Shown: positions 52,257 through 62,218, counted from the stretch's first letter. The stretch is 64,000 bases of DNA from JASHVB01 sp963780805 (GCA_963780805.1 CAWADP010000013.1:62001-126000); one strand, 5' to 3'. Notes: generated from the sequence alone by a model not told the origin. Program-made: numbers and translations.

Positions 52257-54368
52257 CTATTTCAGCCACTGCGCCAGGATCGCCAGCAGCAGCAGCGCCA
52301 CGATGTTGGTGATCTTGATCATCGGGTTCACCGCCGGCCCGGCGGTGTCCTTGTAGGGATCGCCCACCGTATCGCCGGTCACCGCGGCCTTGTGCGCCTC
52401 CGACCCCTTGCCGCCGTGGTGGCCCTCCTCGATGTATTTCTTCGCGTTGTCCCACGCGCCGCCGCCCGAGGTCATCGAGATCGCCACGAACAGCCCGGTG
52501 ACGATGGTCCCCAGCAGCATCGCGCCCAGCGATGCGAACGCCGCCGCCCGGCCGGCAATGATGTCGATGATGATCCACAGCACGATCGGCGCCAGCACCG
52601 GCAGCAGCGACGGGATCAGCATTTCCTTGATCGCCGCCCGGGTCAGCAAGTCCACGGCCTTGCCGTATTCCGGCTTGGCGGTGCCTTCCATGATGCCGGG
52701 GATCTCGCGGAATTGCCGCCGCACCTCCACCACCACGGAGCCGGCCGCGCGGCCCACCGCGGTCATGCCCATGGCACCGAACAGGTAGGGCAGCAGGCCG
52801 CCGATGATCAGGCCGATCACCACGTACGGGTTCTGCAACGTGAAATCCACCTTCAGCGTCGGGAAGTAGTGCGACAGGTCCTGGGTGTAGGCGGCGAACA
52901 ACACCAGCGAGGCCAGGCCCGCCGACCCGATCGCATAGCCCTTGGTCACCGCCTTGGTGGTGTTGCCGACGGCGTCCAGCGCGTCGGTGGTCTTGCGCAC
53001 GTCGGGCGGCAGGTCGGCCATCTCGGCGATGCCGCCGGCGTTGTCGGTGACCGGGCCGTAGGCATCCAGCGCCACGATCATGCCCGGCCAGCGACAGCAT
53101 CGTGGTCACCGCCACGGCGATGCCGAACAGCCCGGCCATCATGTAGGTGAAGATGATGCCGATGCAGATGACGATCGCCGGCAGCGCGGTTGCCTCCATC
53201 GACACCGCGAGGCCCTGGATCACGTTGGTGCCGTGGCCGGTGGTCGAGCTTTGCGCGATGGACCGCACCGGGCGGTATTCCGTCGCGGTGTAGTATTCGG
53301 TGATCCAGACGATGGCGCCCGTCACCACCAGGCCGATCAGTGCGCAGACGAACAGATCCCAGCCGTCCACGGTGCTGCCGCCGGTCATGGGCAGCGGCGT
53401 GCGGAAGCCGACGAACCAGGCGATGACGATGGCGACGCCGATCACCGACAGCCCGCCGGTCACCAGCAGCCCGCGATACAGCGCCTTCATGATGCCGTTG
53501 TCGGCCCCGAGCTTGACGAAATAGGTGCCGACGATCGACGTCAGGATGCAGATTCCGCCGATCCCCAGCGGCAGCATCAGCAGATGGTCGCGCACCTCGC
53601 CGGTGAAGGAGATCGCCGCCAGCAGCATGGTGGCGACGATGGTGACGGCAGTAGGTCTCGAACAGGTCGGCGGCCATGCCGGCGCAGTCGCCGACGTTGT
53701 CGCCCACGTTGTCGGCGATGACGGCGGGGTTGCGGGGGTCGTCCTCGGGGATGCCGGCCTCGACCTTGCCCACCAGGTCGGCGCCCACGTCGGCGCCCTT
53801 GGTGAAGATGCCGCCGCCGAGCCGGGCGAAGATGGAGATCAGGCTGCCGCCAAAGCCCAGCGCGACCATCGCGTCCAGCACGCCGCGCAGTTGGACGCTG
53901 GTGATGGTGGCACCGAAGGCTCCGCGCAGGATGGCGTAATAGACGGTCAGGCCCAGCAGCCCGAGGCCGACCACCAGCAGGCCGGTGATCGGCGCCGGAC
54001 TTGAAGGCGATGGCGAGGCCGGCGGCCATGCCGTGGCGCGAGGCCTCGGCGGTGCGCACGTTGGCGCGGACCGAGACGTTCATGCCGATGAAGCCGGCGG
54101 CGCCGGACAGCACCGCGCCGATGATGAAGCCGATGGCGACGCGGAGGCCCAGGATGACGCCGAGGATGATCAGGATCACCACGCCGACCATGGCGATGGT
54201 GGTGTACTGACGGTTCAGGTAGGCGCGGGCGCCTTCCTGCACGGCGTCGGAGATCTCCTGCATGCGGGGCGTACCGGCGTCGGCGGCGAGCACCTGCCGC
54301 GCGGTGATCAGGCCGTAGACCAGCGCCAGCAATCCGCAGACGATGATCAGGATCTGGGCCGTTTGCAT
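52257..54368 (-). pseudogene. hppA: Membrane-bound proton-pumping pyrophosphatase, three frame breaks
   Basis: Across four frame segments a complete HppA of about 700 residues is encoded (ATG 54368, stop 52257). Signature 'DVGADLVGKVEAGIPEDDPRNPAVIADNVGDNVGDCAGMAADLFE' binds pyrophosphate, and 'GNTTKAVTKGYAIGSAGLASLVLF' has the Lys typical of K+-independent pumps. One extra base each near 53990, 53650 and 53092 breaks the frame. Three breaks in one widespread bioenergetic gene suggest assembly error, but real loss is possible. The enzyme uses PPi hydrolysis to pump protons across the inner membrane. Confidence 0.93.
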
Positions 54369-54559
54369 CTAGGGTTTTTCCTTGTTGGAACCTTTGGGGG
54401 CAGGCCCCGGACCGGCTTGGGAGGGGGATGGGATCGGCGCGGCGATATGCCAGAAGGTTACAGGTCAGGCAAATCACCAGCGGCGGGCGGGGGCTGGGCA
54501 GGGCGGACTTGCGCGCGTTCCGGGCCGGGCGTGGCGGCTGGGTGGTCGTCCGGGCCCGG

Positions 54560-54680
54560 GATCAGGCAGGACCAGGGCGGACGACGAGGCGGCGGACCAC
54601 CACGTGGCGGACGACCAGGCGGCGGATGATTCGGCGGCGGATGATCATGCGGCGGACGACCAGGCGAGGGCAGGGGGCGG
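54560..54680. repeat. Degenerate GGCGGACGACCA repeats
   Basis: Imperfect 12-18-bp units built from GCGGACGACCAGGCGGCGGA fill the space between hppA and a small membrane gene. The plus frame reads as an acidic (ADDEAADHH…) low-complexity stretch. I do not think it encodes a protein. Confidence 0.6.
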
Positions 54681-54716
54681 CACGGCGCAGGGCCGGGGAG
54701 CTGACCGTTCCCGGGG

Positions 54717-55088
54717 TCAGCCCACCAGCGTGTAGGCGGCCAAGACGACCACTGCACCGATCGCAATCGTAGCGTGCAGGCCGACCATCAGGACGGGCAG
54801 GCGGTGGTGACGCAGGCGCTCGAACAGGATTTCGGCGCCAGCCAGCAGCGCCAGGGCCAACAGGATGGCGGCGACGCGGCCGAAGCCGCCGACGCCCATG
54901 GCCACGCCGCGCGGCGGTCCGCGCAGGCCGAGCAACAGGACTCCGAAGCCTGACAGGCCAAGCAAGCCGTGCAGCGCCCAGACCGGCCGGCGCAGCGGCC
55001 GCATGCGCCCGGCACGCAGATGCAGTGCGGCGAGGACGCCGCCGAGTAGGGCGGCCAGCAGCAGCAGGCTAAAGGACAGCAGCAGCAT
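54717..55088 (-). CDS. Small membrane protein with four helices
   Basis: The ATG at 55088 gives 123 residues: helices at about 2-20 (LLLSFSLLLLAALLGGVLAALHL), 33-53, 62-82 and 98-121 (VGLHATIAIGAVVVLAAYTLV). No charged functional motif is visible. The longer frame upstream only translates a 13-bp minisatellite. Function unknown. Confidence 0.72.
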   Translation of the reverse strand: MLLLSFSLLLLAALLGGVLAALHLRAGRMRPLRRPVWALHGLLGLSGFGVLLLGLRGPPRGVAMGVGGFGRVAAILLALALLAGAEILFERLRHHRLPVLMVGLHATIAIGAVVVLAAYTLVG

Positions 55089-55178
55089 GATGGGCGGGCC
55101 GCGGCAGGATTGGGCGAGGGGAACGGACCAATGGCACGGCGCCGGGTCTAGCACGGTTCGGGCTCGCTGCGGCAGGGG

Positions 55179-55297
55179 CAGCGCAGGTTGGCAGCGCAGG
55201 TTGGCTGCGCAGTGCAGGTTGGCAGCGCAGGTTGGCTGCGCAGTGCAGGTTGGCAGTGCAGGTTGGCAGTGCAGGTTGGCAGTGCAGGTTGGCAGCG
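55179..55297. repeat. 13-bp minisatellite, second locus
   Basis: GCAGGTTGGCAGT-type units repeat every 13 bp, with a 31-bp higher-order unit (…TTGGCTGCGCAGTGCAGG…) present twice before the regular part. It lies just upstream of the small membrane protein gene, so it may be in its leader. Length 119 bp. Confidence 0.85.
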
Positions 55298-55519
55298 GTC
55301 GTTGCACCTTGGCCGTTATTCATGCGCCGGCATTTTCACTTGGAAGCCCCACCTCTCCGCTTTTCGCACAAGTATTGCGCGTAGACACCGAATTCCCCTG
55401 CTCGGTGGCGAAGCGTAGGTGTGGCTCGTCAGCCAGGCGGGGCCGATCATTCGATGACCCAGCCGGCGATCAATCGACCCGCCTCGATGTAAGGGGGTCA
55501 TCTGATGATGGAGTGAGTC

Positions 55520-55654
55520 ATGAAGAAGTTCGTTCTTGCCGCCATTGCCGCCCTGACCCTTGGCATGGGTGTCGCTTCCGCCCAGAACCTGAACGGCTAC
55601 GGCACCAACCAAACGCAACAGCCGTCCAATAGCTACAGCCCGGTCAATGGCTAA
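55520..55654 (+). CDS. 44-residue secreted protein
   Basis: From the ATG at 55520 (after ATGGAGTGAGTC): MKKFVLAAIAALTLGMGVASAQNLNGYGTNQTQQPSNSYSPVNG. A textbook signal peptide with cut after ASA, then a 22-residue Asn/Gln/Ser-rich mature peptide. A hairpin follows 30 bp after the stop. Small Asn/Gln-rich exported peptides of this kind are known in related bacteria, but function is unknown. Confidence 0.72.
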   Translation: MKKFVLAAIAALTLGMGVASAQNLNGYGTNQTQQPSNSYSPVNG

Positions 55655-55684
55655 GCCGCGTTGAAGTCGAGACTTGCACGAGAG

Positions 55685-55708
55685 AGGCCGGCATCTGTCG
55701 GCCTTTCG
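55685..55708 (+). terminator. Hairpin terminator after the 44-residue gene
   Basis: AGGCCG and CGGCCT pair around GCATCTGT and are followed by TTTCG. This is a plausible intrinsic terminator for the small secreted gene. Confidence 0.6.
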
Positions 55709-55815
55709 TGCGTACGGGCGAGAATGTCTAGCCTGACCTTCTGATCCCGCATGGCCTGCGGTGAGGCAGAGCAATAGGGCGGAAAAGCGCAGCGGCACCA
55801 TAGCGGCGAACTTCG

Positions 55816-57070
55816 TCAGGCCGTCAACGCCTGATAAACCAGCGCATTGATCAGCGGCCGGTACCGCCGCCGCTGCTCGCCCGGGACCTGCGCCATGAAC
55901 ACCACCGCCAAATCCTCCACCGGATCGGCCCACCACAGTGTTCCATAGGCGCCGTTCCAATAGAATTCACCCAGACTGCCCATCAGCGTGCCGACCCGCT
56001 CGTCGCACCGCGACCGTCAGGCCGAAACCGTAACCGTCCGAATTCGGATCCAGCTCCGCGATCCGGTTGTCGATGTCCGGCGTCATGCGGTTGGTGCGCA
56101 TCGCCTCCACCGTCTTCCGCCCCAGGATGCGCGTGTTGCCCAGCACCCCGCCGCCCAGCAGCATTTGCGCGAACCGCAGATAATCCAGCGCGGTGGACGC
56201 CAGCCCGCCGCCGCCGCATTCGAATCGCAACGCCCGGGTGCGGTCCGGCACCGCTTGCACCAAGCCCGTATCGGGGTCGTGCGGTAGGGGCCGGGCGAGG
56301 CGCGCGACCTTGTCCTGCGGGACCTGGAAGCTGGTGTCCACCATGCCAAGCGGGCCGAACAATCGCTGTTGCAGGAACGCACCCAGGCTCTGGCCGGAGA
56401 TCTTTTCCACCATCAGGCCAATGACGTCGATCGACAGCCCATAGTCCCACACCGTTCCCGGCTGATACAGCAGGGGCGCGCCGGCCAACTGCTCCAGCAA
56501 CGCAGCGGTATCGAGCGCGGCGCCGGCGGCGTTGGAAGACGCGGGATACAGCGCATGCACCGCGGTCGTGCCGCGCCCGCCATAGGTGATGCCGGAGGTA
56601 TGGCGCATCAGGTCCAGCATCGTGATCGGCCGCCGCGCAGGCTCGGTTTCGATCGGGCCCTGTCCGGCGCGCACCCGCTCATTCAGCACCGCGACGCGCC
56701 GGTTGCCAAGTTGCGGCAGGAAGCGCTCGACCGGATCGGCCAGCCCGAGGCGGCCTTCCTCCCATAACATCAGAGCCGCGGCGCCGGTGACGGGCTTGGT
56801 CATGGACGCAATGGCGAACAGGGCGTCGCGCGGCATGGGCGTGCGGCGGTCCGGGCCGAGATGGCCAACGGCTTCGTGCAACACCAGGTGCCCGTGCCGG
56901 GCGACCGCGACGACGGCGCCGGGCAACTGGCCCGCTTCGACCGCGGCGTTCAGCGCGGGGACGATACGGCCCAGCCGTTTGGAGGATATGCCGACCGCTT
57001 CCGGCTCGGCGTAGGGCAGAGGGGCGGCGGGTGAGCGGAGATCGTGGTCATCCGCGCCTGTTTCCGTCAT
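55816..57070 (-). pseudogene. Serine hydrolase (class C beta-lactamase fold), frameshifted
   Basis: The ATG at 57070 follows GGAGGAGCGAC. The main frame has 'FAIASMTKPVTGAAALMLWEEGRLGLADPVERFLPQLG' with the nucleophile SxxK motif and 'WDYGLSIDVIGLMVEKISGQSLGAFLQQRLFGPLGM' with the Tyr motif. At about 56005 one extra base breaks the frame; the natural end (…ERVGTLMGSLGEFYWNGAYGTLWWADPVEDLAVVFMAQVPGEQRRRYRPLINALVYQ) continues in another frame to 55816. Such proteins hydrolyse esters or peptides; resistance is not implied. Confidence 0.88.
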
Positions 57071-57098
57071 GTCGCTCCTCCGGGTTGTGTCTGTGACC

Positions 57099-57583
57099 CT
57101 GTCATTGCGAGCACCGCGAAGCAATTCCCGGCGGGCAAACGCCGGGAGAGTGCGCCCACCGCTCGCGGGGACTGCTTCGGCGTGCCCACAAGAAACAGTC
57201 AACGACGTCATCCCGGCGAAAGCCGGGACCCAAGTCCACATCGGTCCCCGATTTCGTGGGGATGACGACAGAACAACAGCCGTTTCATTCAAGCCGGGTC
57301 GGCCCGCCGGCCGGTCGTCAACTCGCAGCAACACCCGCGGTCGACATCGCGGCGCAAAAGACAGACGCCCGGTTTATTCTGGCTGTCGCGCAGGTCCTCG
57401 CCGCACGGCGCTTCTCGCGGCAGTTCGCGGCCAATACCACCCGTCTCAATCAGTAACTCTCGGCGACGACCATCCGCTGTCATTGGGAGGAGCGACGCGA
57501 CCGAGGAAATCTCCTGCCCGCGCAGCCGAAAGCGGCTCGTCAGGCAGGAGATTGCTTCGTCCGCTTCGTTCCTCGCAATGACA
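57099..57583. repeat. Cluster of three palindromic elements
   Basis: A degenerate TCATTGCGAGC element (57099-57180), a GTCATCCCGGCG element (57207-57266, arms ATCCCGGCGAAAGCCGGGAC and GGTCCCCGATTTCGTGGGGA) and another TCATTGCGAGC-type hairpin (57479-57583) lie together in the 630-bp gap between the serine hydrolase and the Rieske gene. No gene is seen here. Confidence 0.75.
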
Positions 57584-57704
57584 GCGGGTGTTCCGTGCCC
57601 ATTCGTGCCCCCGTGGGAGGGTCAATCGCAGGCCCGGGTACAAATATAAGTCGTGCCTCGGGGTCTCACGTCGGTCGTGCCGAGTCCAAGCCCTCCGGCA
57701 GCCG

Positions 57705-58350
57705 CTACATCTGCACCACGGAGCTCAGCTCGAAGGCCACTGGTCCCGGGGGGTTCTCCCCGATCCGAACGGTCGTGGGGTTGGGGAAGTAGTAAGGCGG
57801 CACCGGCAGGTTGTACGGCGCCGGCACGCCGGAATAGACCCGCCCCGCCAGGTCGTACTTGGAGCCGTGGCAGGGGCAGAAGTACCCGCCCGGCCAGTTC
57901 GGCGCCGGCGAGCTGGGATCGGGTTGCGGCATATAGCCCGGCAGGCAGCCCAGATGCGTGCAGATGCCGACCAGGACCGCAAGCTCCGGCTTGATGGAGC
58001 GGTGCCAGTTCACGGCATAAGGCGGCTGCTGGTGCACCTTCGAAGTCGGGGTCGCTCAGCCGGTCGATCAGCGACGGGGTCTGCAACGTCTTCAGCGCCT
58101 GCGGCGTGCGGTTGACGATCAGGATCGGCGAGCCGCGCCATTCCACGATCACCTGCTGGCCGGAGGCGATCTTGGACAGGTCGATGTCCATCGGCGCTCC
58201 GGCGGCGATCACGTCCTGCGCCGGGTCCATGGAATCGATCATCGGCCAGGCGAAGGCGGCGGCCCCGATCGCGGCCGTCGCGCCGGTGACCAGCTTGAGG
58301 AAATCGCGCCGAGGGGTCAGCGGCTCAGCCGCGGTTGCATGTGATGACAT
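57705..58350 (-). pseudogene. petA: Ubiquinol-cytochrome c reductase Rieske subunit, frameshifted
   Basis: From ATG 58350 the protein begins 'MSSHATAAEPLTPRRDFLKLVTGATAAIGAAAFAWPMIDSM', a twin-Arg-type signal/anchor for the bc1 Rieske protein. The iron-sulfur ligands lie in 'CTHLGC' and 'CPCHGS', in the second frame. One extra base near 58035 breaks the frame between 'LSDPDFEG' and 'QQPPYAVNWHRSIKPELAVLVGICTHLG'. Without correction the 2Fe-2S domain is lost. petB/petC do not follow within the window, which is unusual for this operon. Confidence 0.88.
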
Positions 58351-58476
58351 GCCGCCATCAATAGAACAGCGACCTGTCGGTTGGATAGCGCTGGGATGTC
58401 GTTTTTCTCACCTGCGCGCGCACCGAAACGCGAATGTCCGCGGCGGGGTGGGCAGCGTGCCCTCGCAATGCGTTGC

Positions 58477-58602
58477 CTACGGCGGGCTGTAGACGAATGG
58501 CACTTGGCCCGGCTGCGGATGGTACGGCGGCACGCACGCGGCGAGTGCCAGCAGGGCCGCTGCCGCCAGCGTGGCACCGCAGAACCTGGACCTGCGCGGC
58601 AT
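58477..58602 (-). CDS. 41-residue putative lipoprotein
   Basis: From ATG 58602, with GGGAGAGG in front: MPRRSRFCGATLAAAALLALAACVPPYHPQPGQVPFVYSPP. The lipobox LAAC gives a lipidated Cys23 and a mature part of only 19 residues. Short Pro-rich lipoproteins of this kind occur next to unrelated genes and have no assigned role. It lies 25 bp after the AtzE-like gene stop, on the same strand. Confidence 0.65.
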   Translation of the reverse strand: MPRRSRFCGATLAAAALLALAACVPPYHPQPGQVPFVYSPP

Positions 58603-58626
58603 CAGCCTCTCCCGTTGCTGCATCGC

Positions 58627-60036
58627 CTAACACTGCGCGGCGGCCGGCGGTTCCGGCGCAGTGACAATTCCGCGTGCCTCGAGCGCGTGCGCGACGCGCA
58701 GGGCCACCGCCTCGCGCCACGGTGCGGCAATCACCTGCACGCCGATCGGCAGGCCTCCGGGGGTCGCGGCGGGCAGCGCAACAGGCACTGCCACCACCGG
58801 CAGGCCGATGAAGGAGATCGGCTGGGTGAAAATGCCGATATTCGGCCGCAGCGGCGTTTCCTTACCGTCCAACATGAAGGTCTTCTGCCCGATCAGCGGC
58901 GCGACGCAGGGGGTGGCCGGGGCGAGGATAACGTCCACCGACTGGAACAGCCTCAGCATGGCGTCGCGATACCAGCGGCGGAACTTCTGCGCCTGGGTGA
59001 CGATGGCGGCGGGGATCAGGGCACCGGCGAGCAACCGGTCGCGCACGTCGGGGTCGAAGTCGTTGGGGCGGGCGCGCAGGCGGGGCAGGTGCAGCGCGCC
59101 GCCCTCGCTGGCGGTGATGACATAGGCGGCGGCGCTTGCGCGGGCGGCCTCGGGCAATTCGATTTCGGTTGTGGCGTTCAGCGCCGCGGCGACGGTGTCG
59201 AGCGCCGACAGGGCCTCCGGCGACGCACCGACCCGGAAATAGCCGCCGGCGCGGACGATACGCAGATCATCGATGCCGTCGCGCAGGGTGGGGAAGGCGG
59301 GATCGGCGGGGCGGTCGGCGCAGACCGGATCGCGCGGGTCGGCGCCCTGCATGGCGTCATAGGCCAGGGCGAGGTCGGTCACGCAGCGCGCCAGGGGCCC
59401 GACATGGTCCAGGCTGGACACGAACGGGAAGCTGCCGGTGCGGGGCAGCCGGCCATAGGTCGGCTTCAGGCCGAACACGCCGCAGAACGAGGCGGGGACC
59501 CGGATCGAGCCGTTGGTGTCGGACCCCAGCGCCAGCGGCACCAACCCGCCAGCGACCGCCGCGCCCGAACCGCCGGACGAGCCGCCGCTCATGCGGGCCG
59601 TGTCGTGCGGATTGCGCGACGCGCCGTCGTGTGCGTTTTCTCCCGTAAAATCATACGCGTACTCGCCCATGTTCAGGGCACCCACGAGCACGGCTCCGGC
59701 GCTCTCCAGCCGGGTCACCAGCGTCGCGTCGGTCGCGGCCGGAGGGTGGTCGCGGTTGATGCGGGAACCGGCCAGGGTGGGCAGGCCGGCGACATCGAAC
59801 AGGTTCTTCACCGCGAAGGGCACGCCGGCCAGGGGGCCGACGCGGTGGCCCGCGGCAACCGCGTCGTCGATGGCTGTGGCGCGCGCCAGGGCACGCTCGG
59901 CGGTGACGGCGGTAAAGGCGTTCAGGCCGGGATTGCGGGCAGCGATGCGGGCCAGCGCCTGGGTGACGACGTCGCTCGCGCGACGGCGACCGGCGGCGAC
60001 GTCAGTGGCGATGGCATGGGCGGTCTCGGGGGTCAT
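58627..60036 (-). CDS. AtzE-like amidohydrolase (amidase signature family)
   Basis: The 469-residue amidase has the Ser-Ser-Lys triad at Lys77 ('GVPFAVKNLFD'), Ser154 ('MSGGSSGGSGAA') and Ser178 ('GSDTNGSIRVPASFCGVFGLKPTYG'). The match to AtzE-type 1-carboxybiuret hydrolases is supported by the adjacent AtzG-like small gene and an allophanate hydrolase. A 227-bp gap to the AtzG gene holds a palindromic element and a 22-bp repeat (GTCTTTAGCTCCTCATGCGG at 60231 and 60253). Substrate is inferred, not proven. Confidence 0.9.
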   Translation of the reverse strand: MTPETAHAIATDVAAGRRRASDVVTQALARIAARNPGLNAFTAVTAERALARATAIDDAVAAGHRVGPLAGVPFAVKNLFDVAGLPTLAGSRINRDHPPAATDATLVTRLESAGAVLVGALNMGEYAYDFTGENAHDGASRNPHDTARMSGGSSGGSGAAVAGGLVPLALGSDTNGSIRVPASFCGVFGLKPTYGRLPRTGSFPFVSSLDHVGPLARCVTDLALAYDAMQGADPRDPVCADRPADPAFPTLRDGIDDLRIVRAGGYFRVGASPEALSALDTVAAALNATTEIELPEAARASAAAYVITASEGGALHLPRLRARPNDFDPDVRDRLLAGALIPAAIVTQAQKFRRWYRDAMLRLFQSVDVILAPATPCVAPLIGQKTFMLDGKETPLRPNIGIFTQPISFIGLPVVAVPVALPAATPGGLPIGVQVIAAPWREAVALRVAHALEARGIVTAPEPPAAAQC

Positions 60037-60120
60037 GGCGCGTGGGGTCCAGGTGGGGCCAGGTCAAGGTCGAGGCGCAGGTCCAGGGTAAGGCCTGATA
60101 ATGAGACGCAGGCGAAGACT

Positions 60121-60225
60121 GAACTCCGCTCCCCTTGAGGGGGGCTGGGGGAGGGGTGTGTACAACGGAGGTCAGCCGAGGTACGCACCGGTCCCCCAGC
60201 CCCTCCCTCAAGGGGAGGGGAGTTC
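60121..60225. repeat. Palindromic CTCCCC element, copy 4
   Basis: The ends GAACTCCGCTCCCCTTGAGG and CCTCAAGGGGAGGGGAGTTC pair almost perfectly, with inner GGGGGCTGGGGGAGGGGTG and GGTCCCCCAGCCCCTCCC. It lies inside the operon between the atzE-like and atzG-like genes. Confidence 0.88.
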
Positions 60226-60263
60226 CTTAGTCTTTAGCTCCTCATGCGGCAGTCTTTAGCTCC

Positions 60264-60452
60264 TCATGCGGCGAACACCGGCGCGGGATCGGCCTCGTCC
60301 AGCAGCGGAAAATTCAGCACCAACCGCCCGAGATTGAACGATATTCCGAGGTGCAGCCGGATCGCGGGCCGCCACTCCGGCTGCACCGTGATGCCCAGCA
60401 GGGCGGTGCCGGCGTCGATGTAGGCGTCCAGGTCCACCGGCAACTCATTCAT
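60264..60452 (-). CDS. AtzG-like (DUF4089) small protein
   Basis: The 62-residue protein (MNELPVDLDAYIDAGTALLGITVQPEWRPAIRLHLGISFNLGRLVLNFPLLDEADPAPVFAA) has the two-helix DUF4089 pattern 'W-R-P-x-I-R-x-H-L-x-x-S-x-N-L-G-x-L-V-x-x-F-P-L-x-D-E-x-D-P-A-P-V-F'. In the cyanuric-acid pathway AtzG binds and stabilises AtzE. Its ATG overlaps the stop of the allophanate hydrolase gene by 4 bp. Confidence 0.88.
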   Translation of the reverse strand: MNELPVDLDAYIDAGTALLGITVQPEWRPAIRLHLGISFNLGRLVLNFPLLDEADPAPVFAA

Positions 60453-62194
60453 CCTGTCGTCTCCGCACCTGTCGTCTCCGCACCTGCCGTCTCCGCATTG
60501 GCCTGCAACCGTGCGCGCCAGCCGCCGAAGCGGGTGATGTCAGGGGCATTGGACACGCCCTCGGCCTCCGCGACGAAACCGAGGCAGGGACCGTCCTGCA
60601 GCCCCACCGTCCCGAACCCCAGCGGCGGCGACACCTGGGCCAGCAGCGCGCCGATCGCGGCGGTCGGGAGCGCCCAGACTTCGCCCTCGATCGCGGCGCC
60701 ATCGGCGGAGCGGACCATCCCGGGCCGGTTGCCCAGCGCGAACAGGCGGTATGCCGGCGTCGTCCGCCCCGTCCGCACGAACCGGCCCCCAAGCTCAGTG
60801 ATCTGCCTGTTCAGCGGGAGGCCAGCCATGTGGGCGCCAATGCAGAACAGGGCCGTCTCCTCCGGGGCGATGGGGTCGGGGGCGGCGGGCGGCGGCAGTT
60901 TCTCGCCGGTGTTGCCGACTGTGGCGGCGAAGGTCCGGTGCAGGCTATCGGCGAGGCCGGTCAGCCGGCCCTCCGACCAGGCCGGGCCCAGCAGCGTCAC
61001 CCCCACCGGCACCCCGTCGGCACCGAAGCCGGCCGGCACCGCGTAGCCGGCGAGGTCGCACAGGTTGACGAAATTGGTGAAGGTGCCGAGGTGCTTGTTC
61101 AGGCCGATCGGGTCCGCCTGCACCGCGGCCAGCGTCGGACAGAACGGCGTCGTCGGCAGCAGCAAGGCGTCGTAGCGCTGGAACAGGCGTTGCGCGGCGC
61201 GTTTCGCCTCGGCGAGGCGGTGGAACGCTTCGAACGCGTCCACGCTGCTGCGGGTGAACCCGCTTTGCAGGATGTCGCGCGTAACCGGGTAGAGGATCTC
61301 CGGCTGCTCCTCGATCAGCGTGCGCAGCGCGGCGGTGCGTTCCGCGACCCAGGGGCCGTCATACAGCAGGCGGGCGATTTCCAGGAACGGGGCGATGTCG
61401 ACGAGCTCGGCGCCGAGTCGCCGCGCCGCGGCCTGGTAGCGCGCTAAGGTTTCCGCATCGCACAACTCGGCGACGTCGGCCATGGCGATGCGGCCGTGCG
61501 GCGATGGGGCGGCGCGGCGGAGATGCGGGAACGGGGCGGGGCGGGAATAGGCGTCCTCGGGATCGTAGCCGGCCATCAGGCGCTGCACCGCGAGCGCCTC
61601 GTCAACGGAGCATGCGAACACCGACACCGTGTCCACCGACCGGCAGGCCGGCACCACGCCGCGCGTCGGCACGCTGCCGAGCGTCGGCTTCAGGCCCACG
61701 ATGTTGCCGAAGGCGGCGGGCACGCGGCCGGAACCCGCGGTGTCGGTGCCGATGGCGAAGCGCACGATCCCGGCCGCAACCGCGCAGGCGGAACCGGAGG
61801 ATGACCCACCGGGGACGCGCAGTGGATCGAACAGGTTGCGCGGCACCCCGTACGGCGAGCGCGTGCCCACCAGGCCGGTGGCGAACTGGTCGAGATTGGT
61901 CTTGCCCAGCAACAGCGCGCCGGCATCCAGCAGCCGCTGCACGGCGGGCGCACTGGATGTGGCGGTGTAGGTGAACGCGGGACAGGCGGCGGTGGTCGGC
62001 AGGCCGACCACGTCGATGTTGTCCTTCACCGCGAATGGCACGCCCCAGAGCGGCCGGCCGCATGGGCCTTCATCCTGCAGCCTGCGCGCCTGGGCCAGCA
62101 CGATCTCGTCGGGCAGGCGGGTGATCCAGATGGCGGGGTCGCCGTGGGCCCGGTCCGCGGCCAGCGCCGCCTCGGCGGCTGCGATGGGGGTCAT
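60449..62194 (-). CDS. atzF: Allophanate hydrolase (AtzF-like)
   Basis: The 581-residue enzyme splits allophanate to CO2 and ammonia, with an N-terminal amidase-signature domain: Lys57 ('GVPFAVKDNID'), Ser131 ('PGGSSSGSACAVA') and Ser155 ('GTDTAGSGRVPAAFGNIVGLKPT'). A second domain (about residues 440-560) matches the C-terminal part of AtzF. The end carries a 15-bp tandem repeat coding GAETTGAETTG. ABC transporter genes lie upstream on the same strand; AtzG- and AtzE-like genes lie downstream. Confidence 0.93.
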   Translation of the reverse strand: MTPIAAAEAALAADRAHGDPAIWITRLPDEIVLAQARRLQDEGPCGRPLWGVPFAVKDNIDVVGLPTTAACPAFTYTATSSAPAVQRLLDAGALLLGKTNLDQFATGLVGTRSPYGVPRNLFDPLRVPGGSSSGSACAVAAGIVRFAIGTDTAGSGRVPAAFGNIVGLKPTLGSVPTRGVVPACRSVDTVSVFACSVDEALAVQRLMAGYDPEDAYSRPAPFPHLRRAAPSPHGRIAMADVAELCDAETLARYQAAARRLGAELVDIAPFLEIARLLYDGPWVAERTAALRTLIEEQPEILYPVTRDILQSGFTRSSVDAFEAFHRLAEAKRAAQRLFQRYDALLLPTTPFCPTLAAVQADPIGLNKHLGTFTNFVNLCDLAGYAVPAGFGADGVPVGVTLLGPAWSEGRLTGLADSLHRTFAATVGNTGEKLPPPAAPDPIAPEETALFCIGAHMAGLPLNRQITELGGRFVRTGRTTPAYRLFALGNRPGMVRSADGAAIEGEVWALPTAAIGALLAQVSPPLGFGTVGLQDGPCLGFVAEAEGVSNAPDITRFGGWRARLQANAETAGAETTGAETTG

Positions 62195-62218
62195 TTGCAA
62201 CCGAGGACTGAGCCCAGG

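Noticed and set aside
53640..54000. Programmed frameshifting in hppA
   Set aside because: The three break sites share no slippery heptamer or common context, and HppA is not known to use recoding; single extra bases are more simply errors or mutations.
54382..54735. A plus-strand acidic low-complexity ORF (ADDEAADHHVADDQ…)
   Set aside because: It is a reading of degenerate repeats between two genes on the other strand, with no start signal.
55316..55960. A 214-codon minus-strand frame after the serine hydrolase
   Set aside because: It overlaps the end of the serine hydrolase and the antisense of the 44-residue secreted gene and shows no domain.
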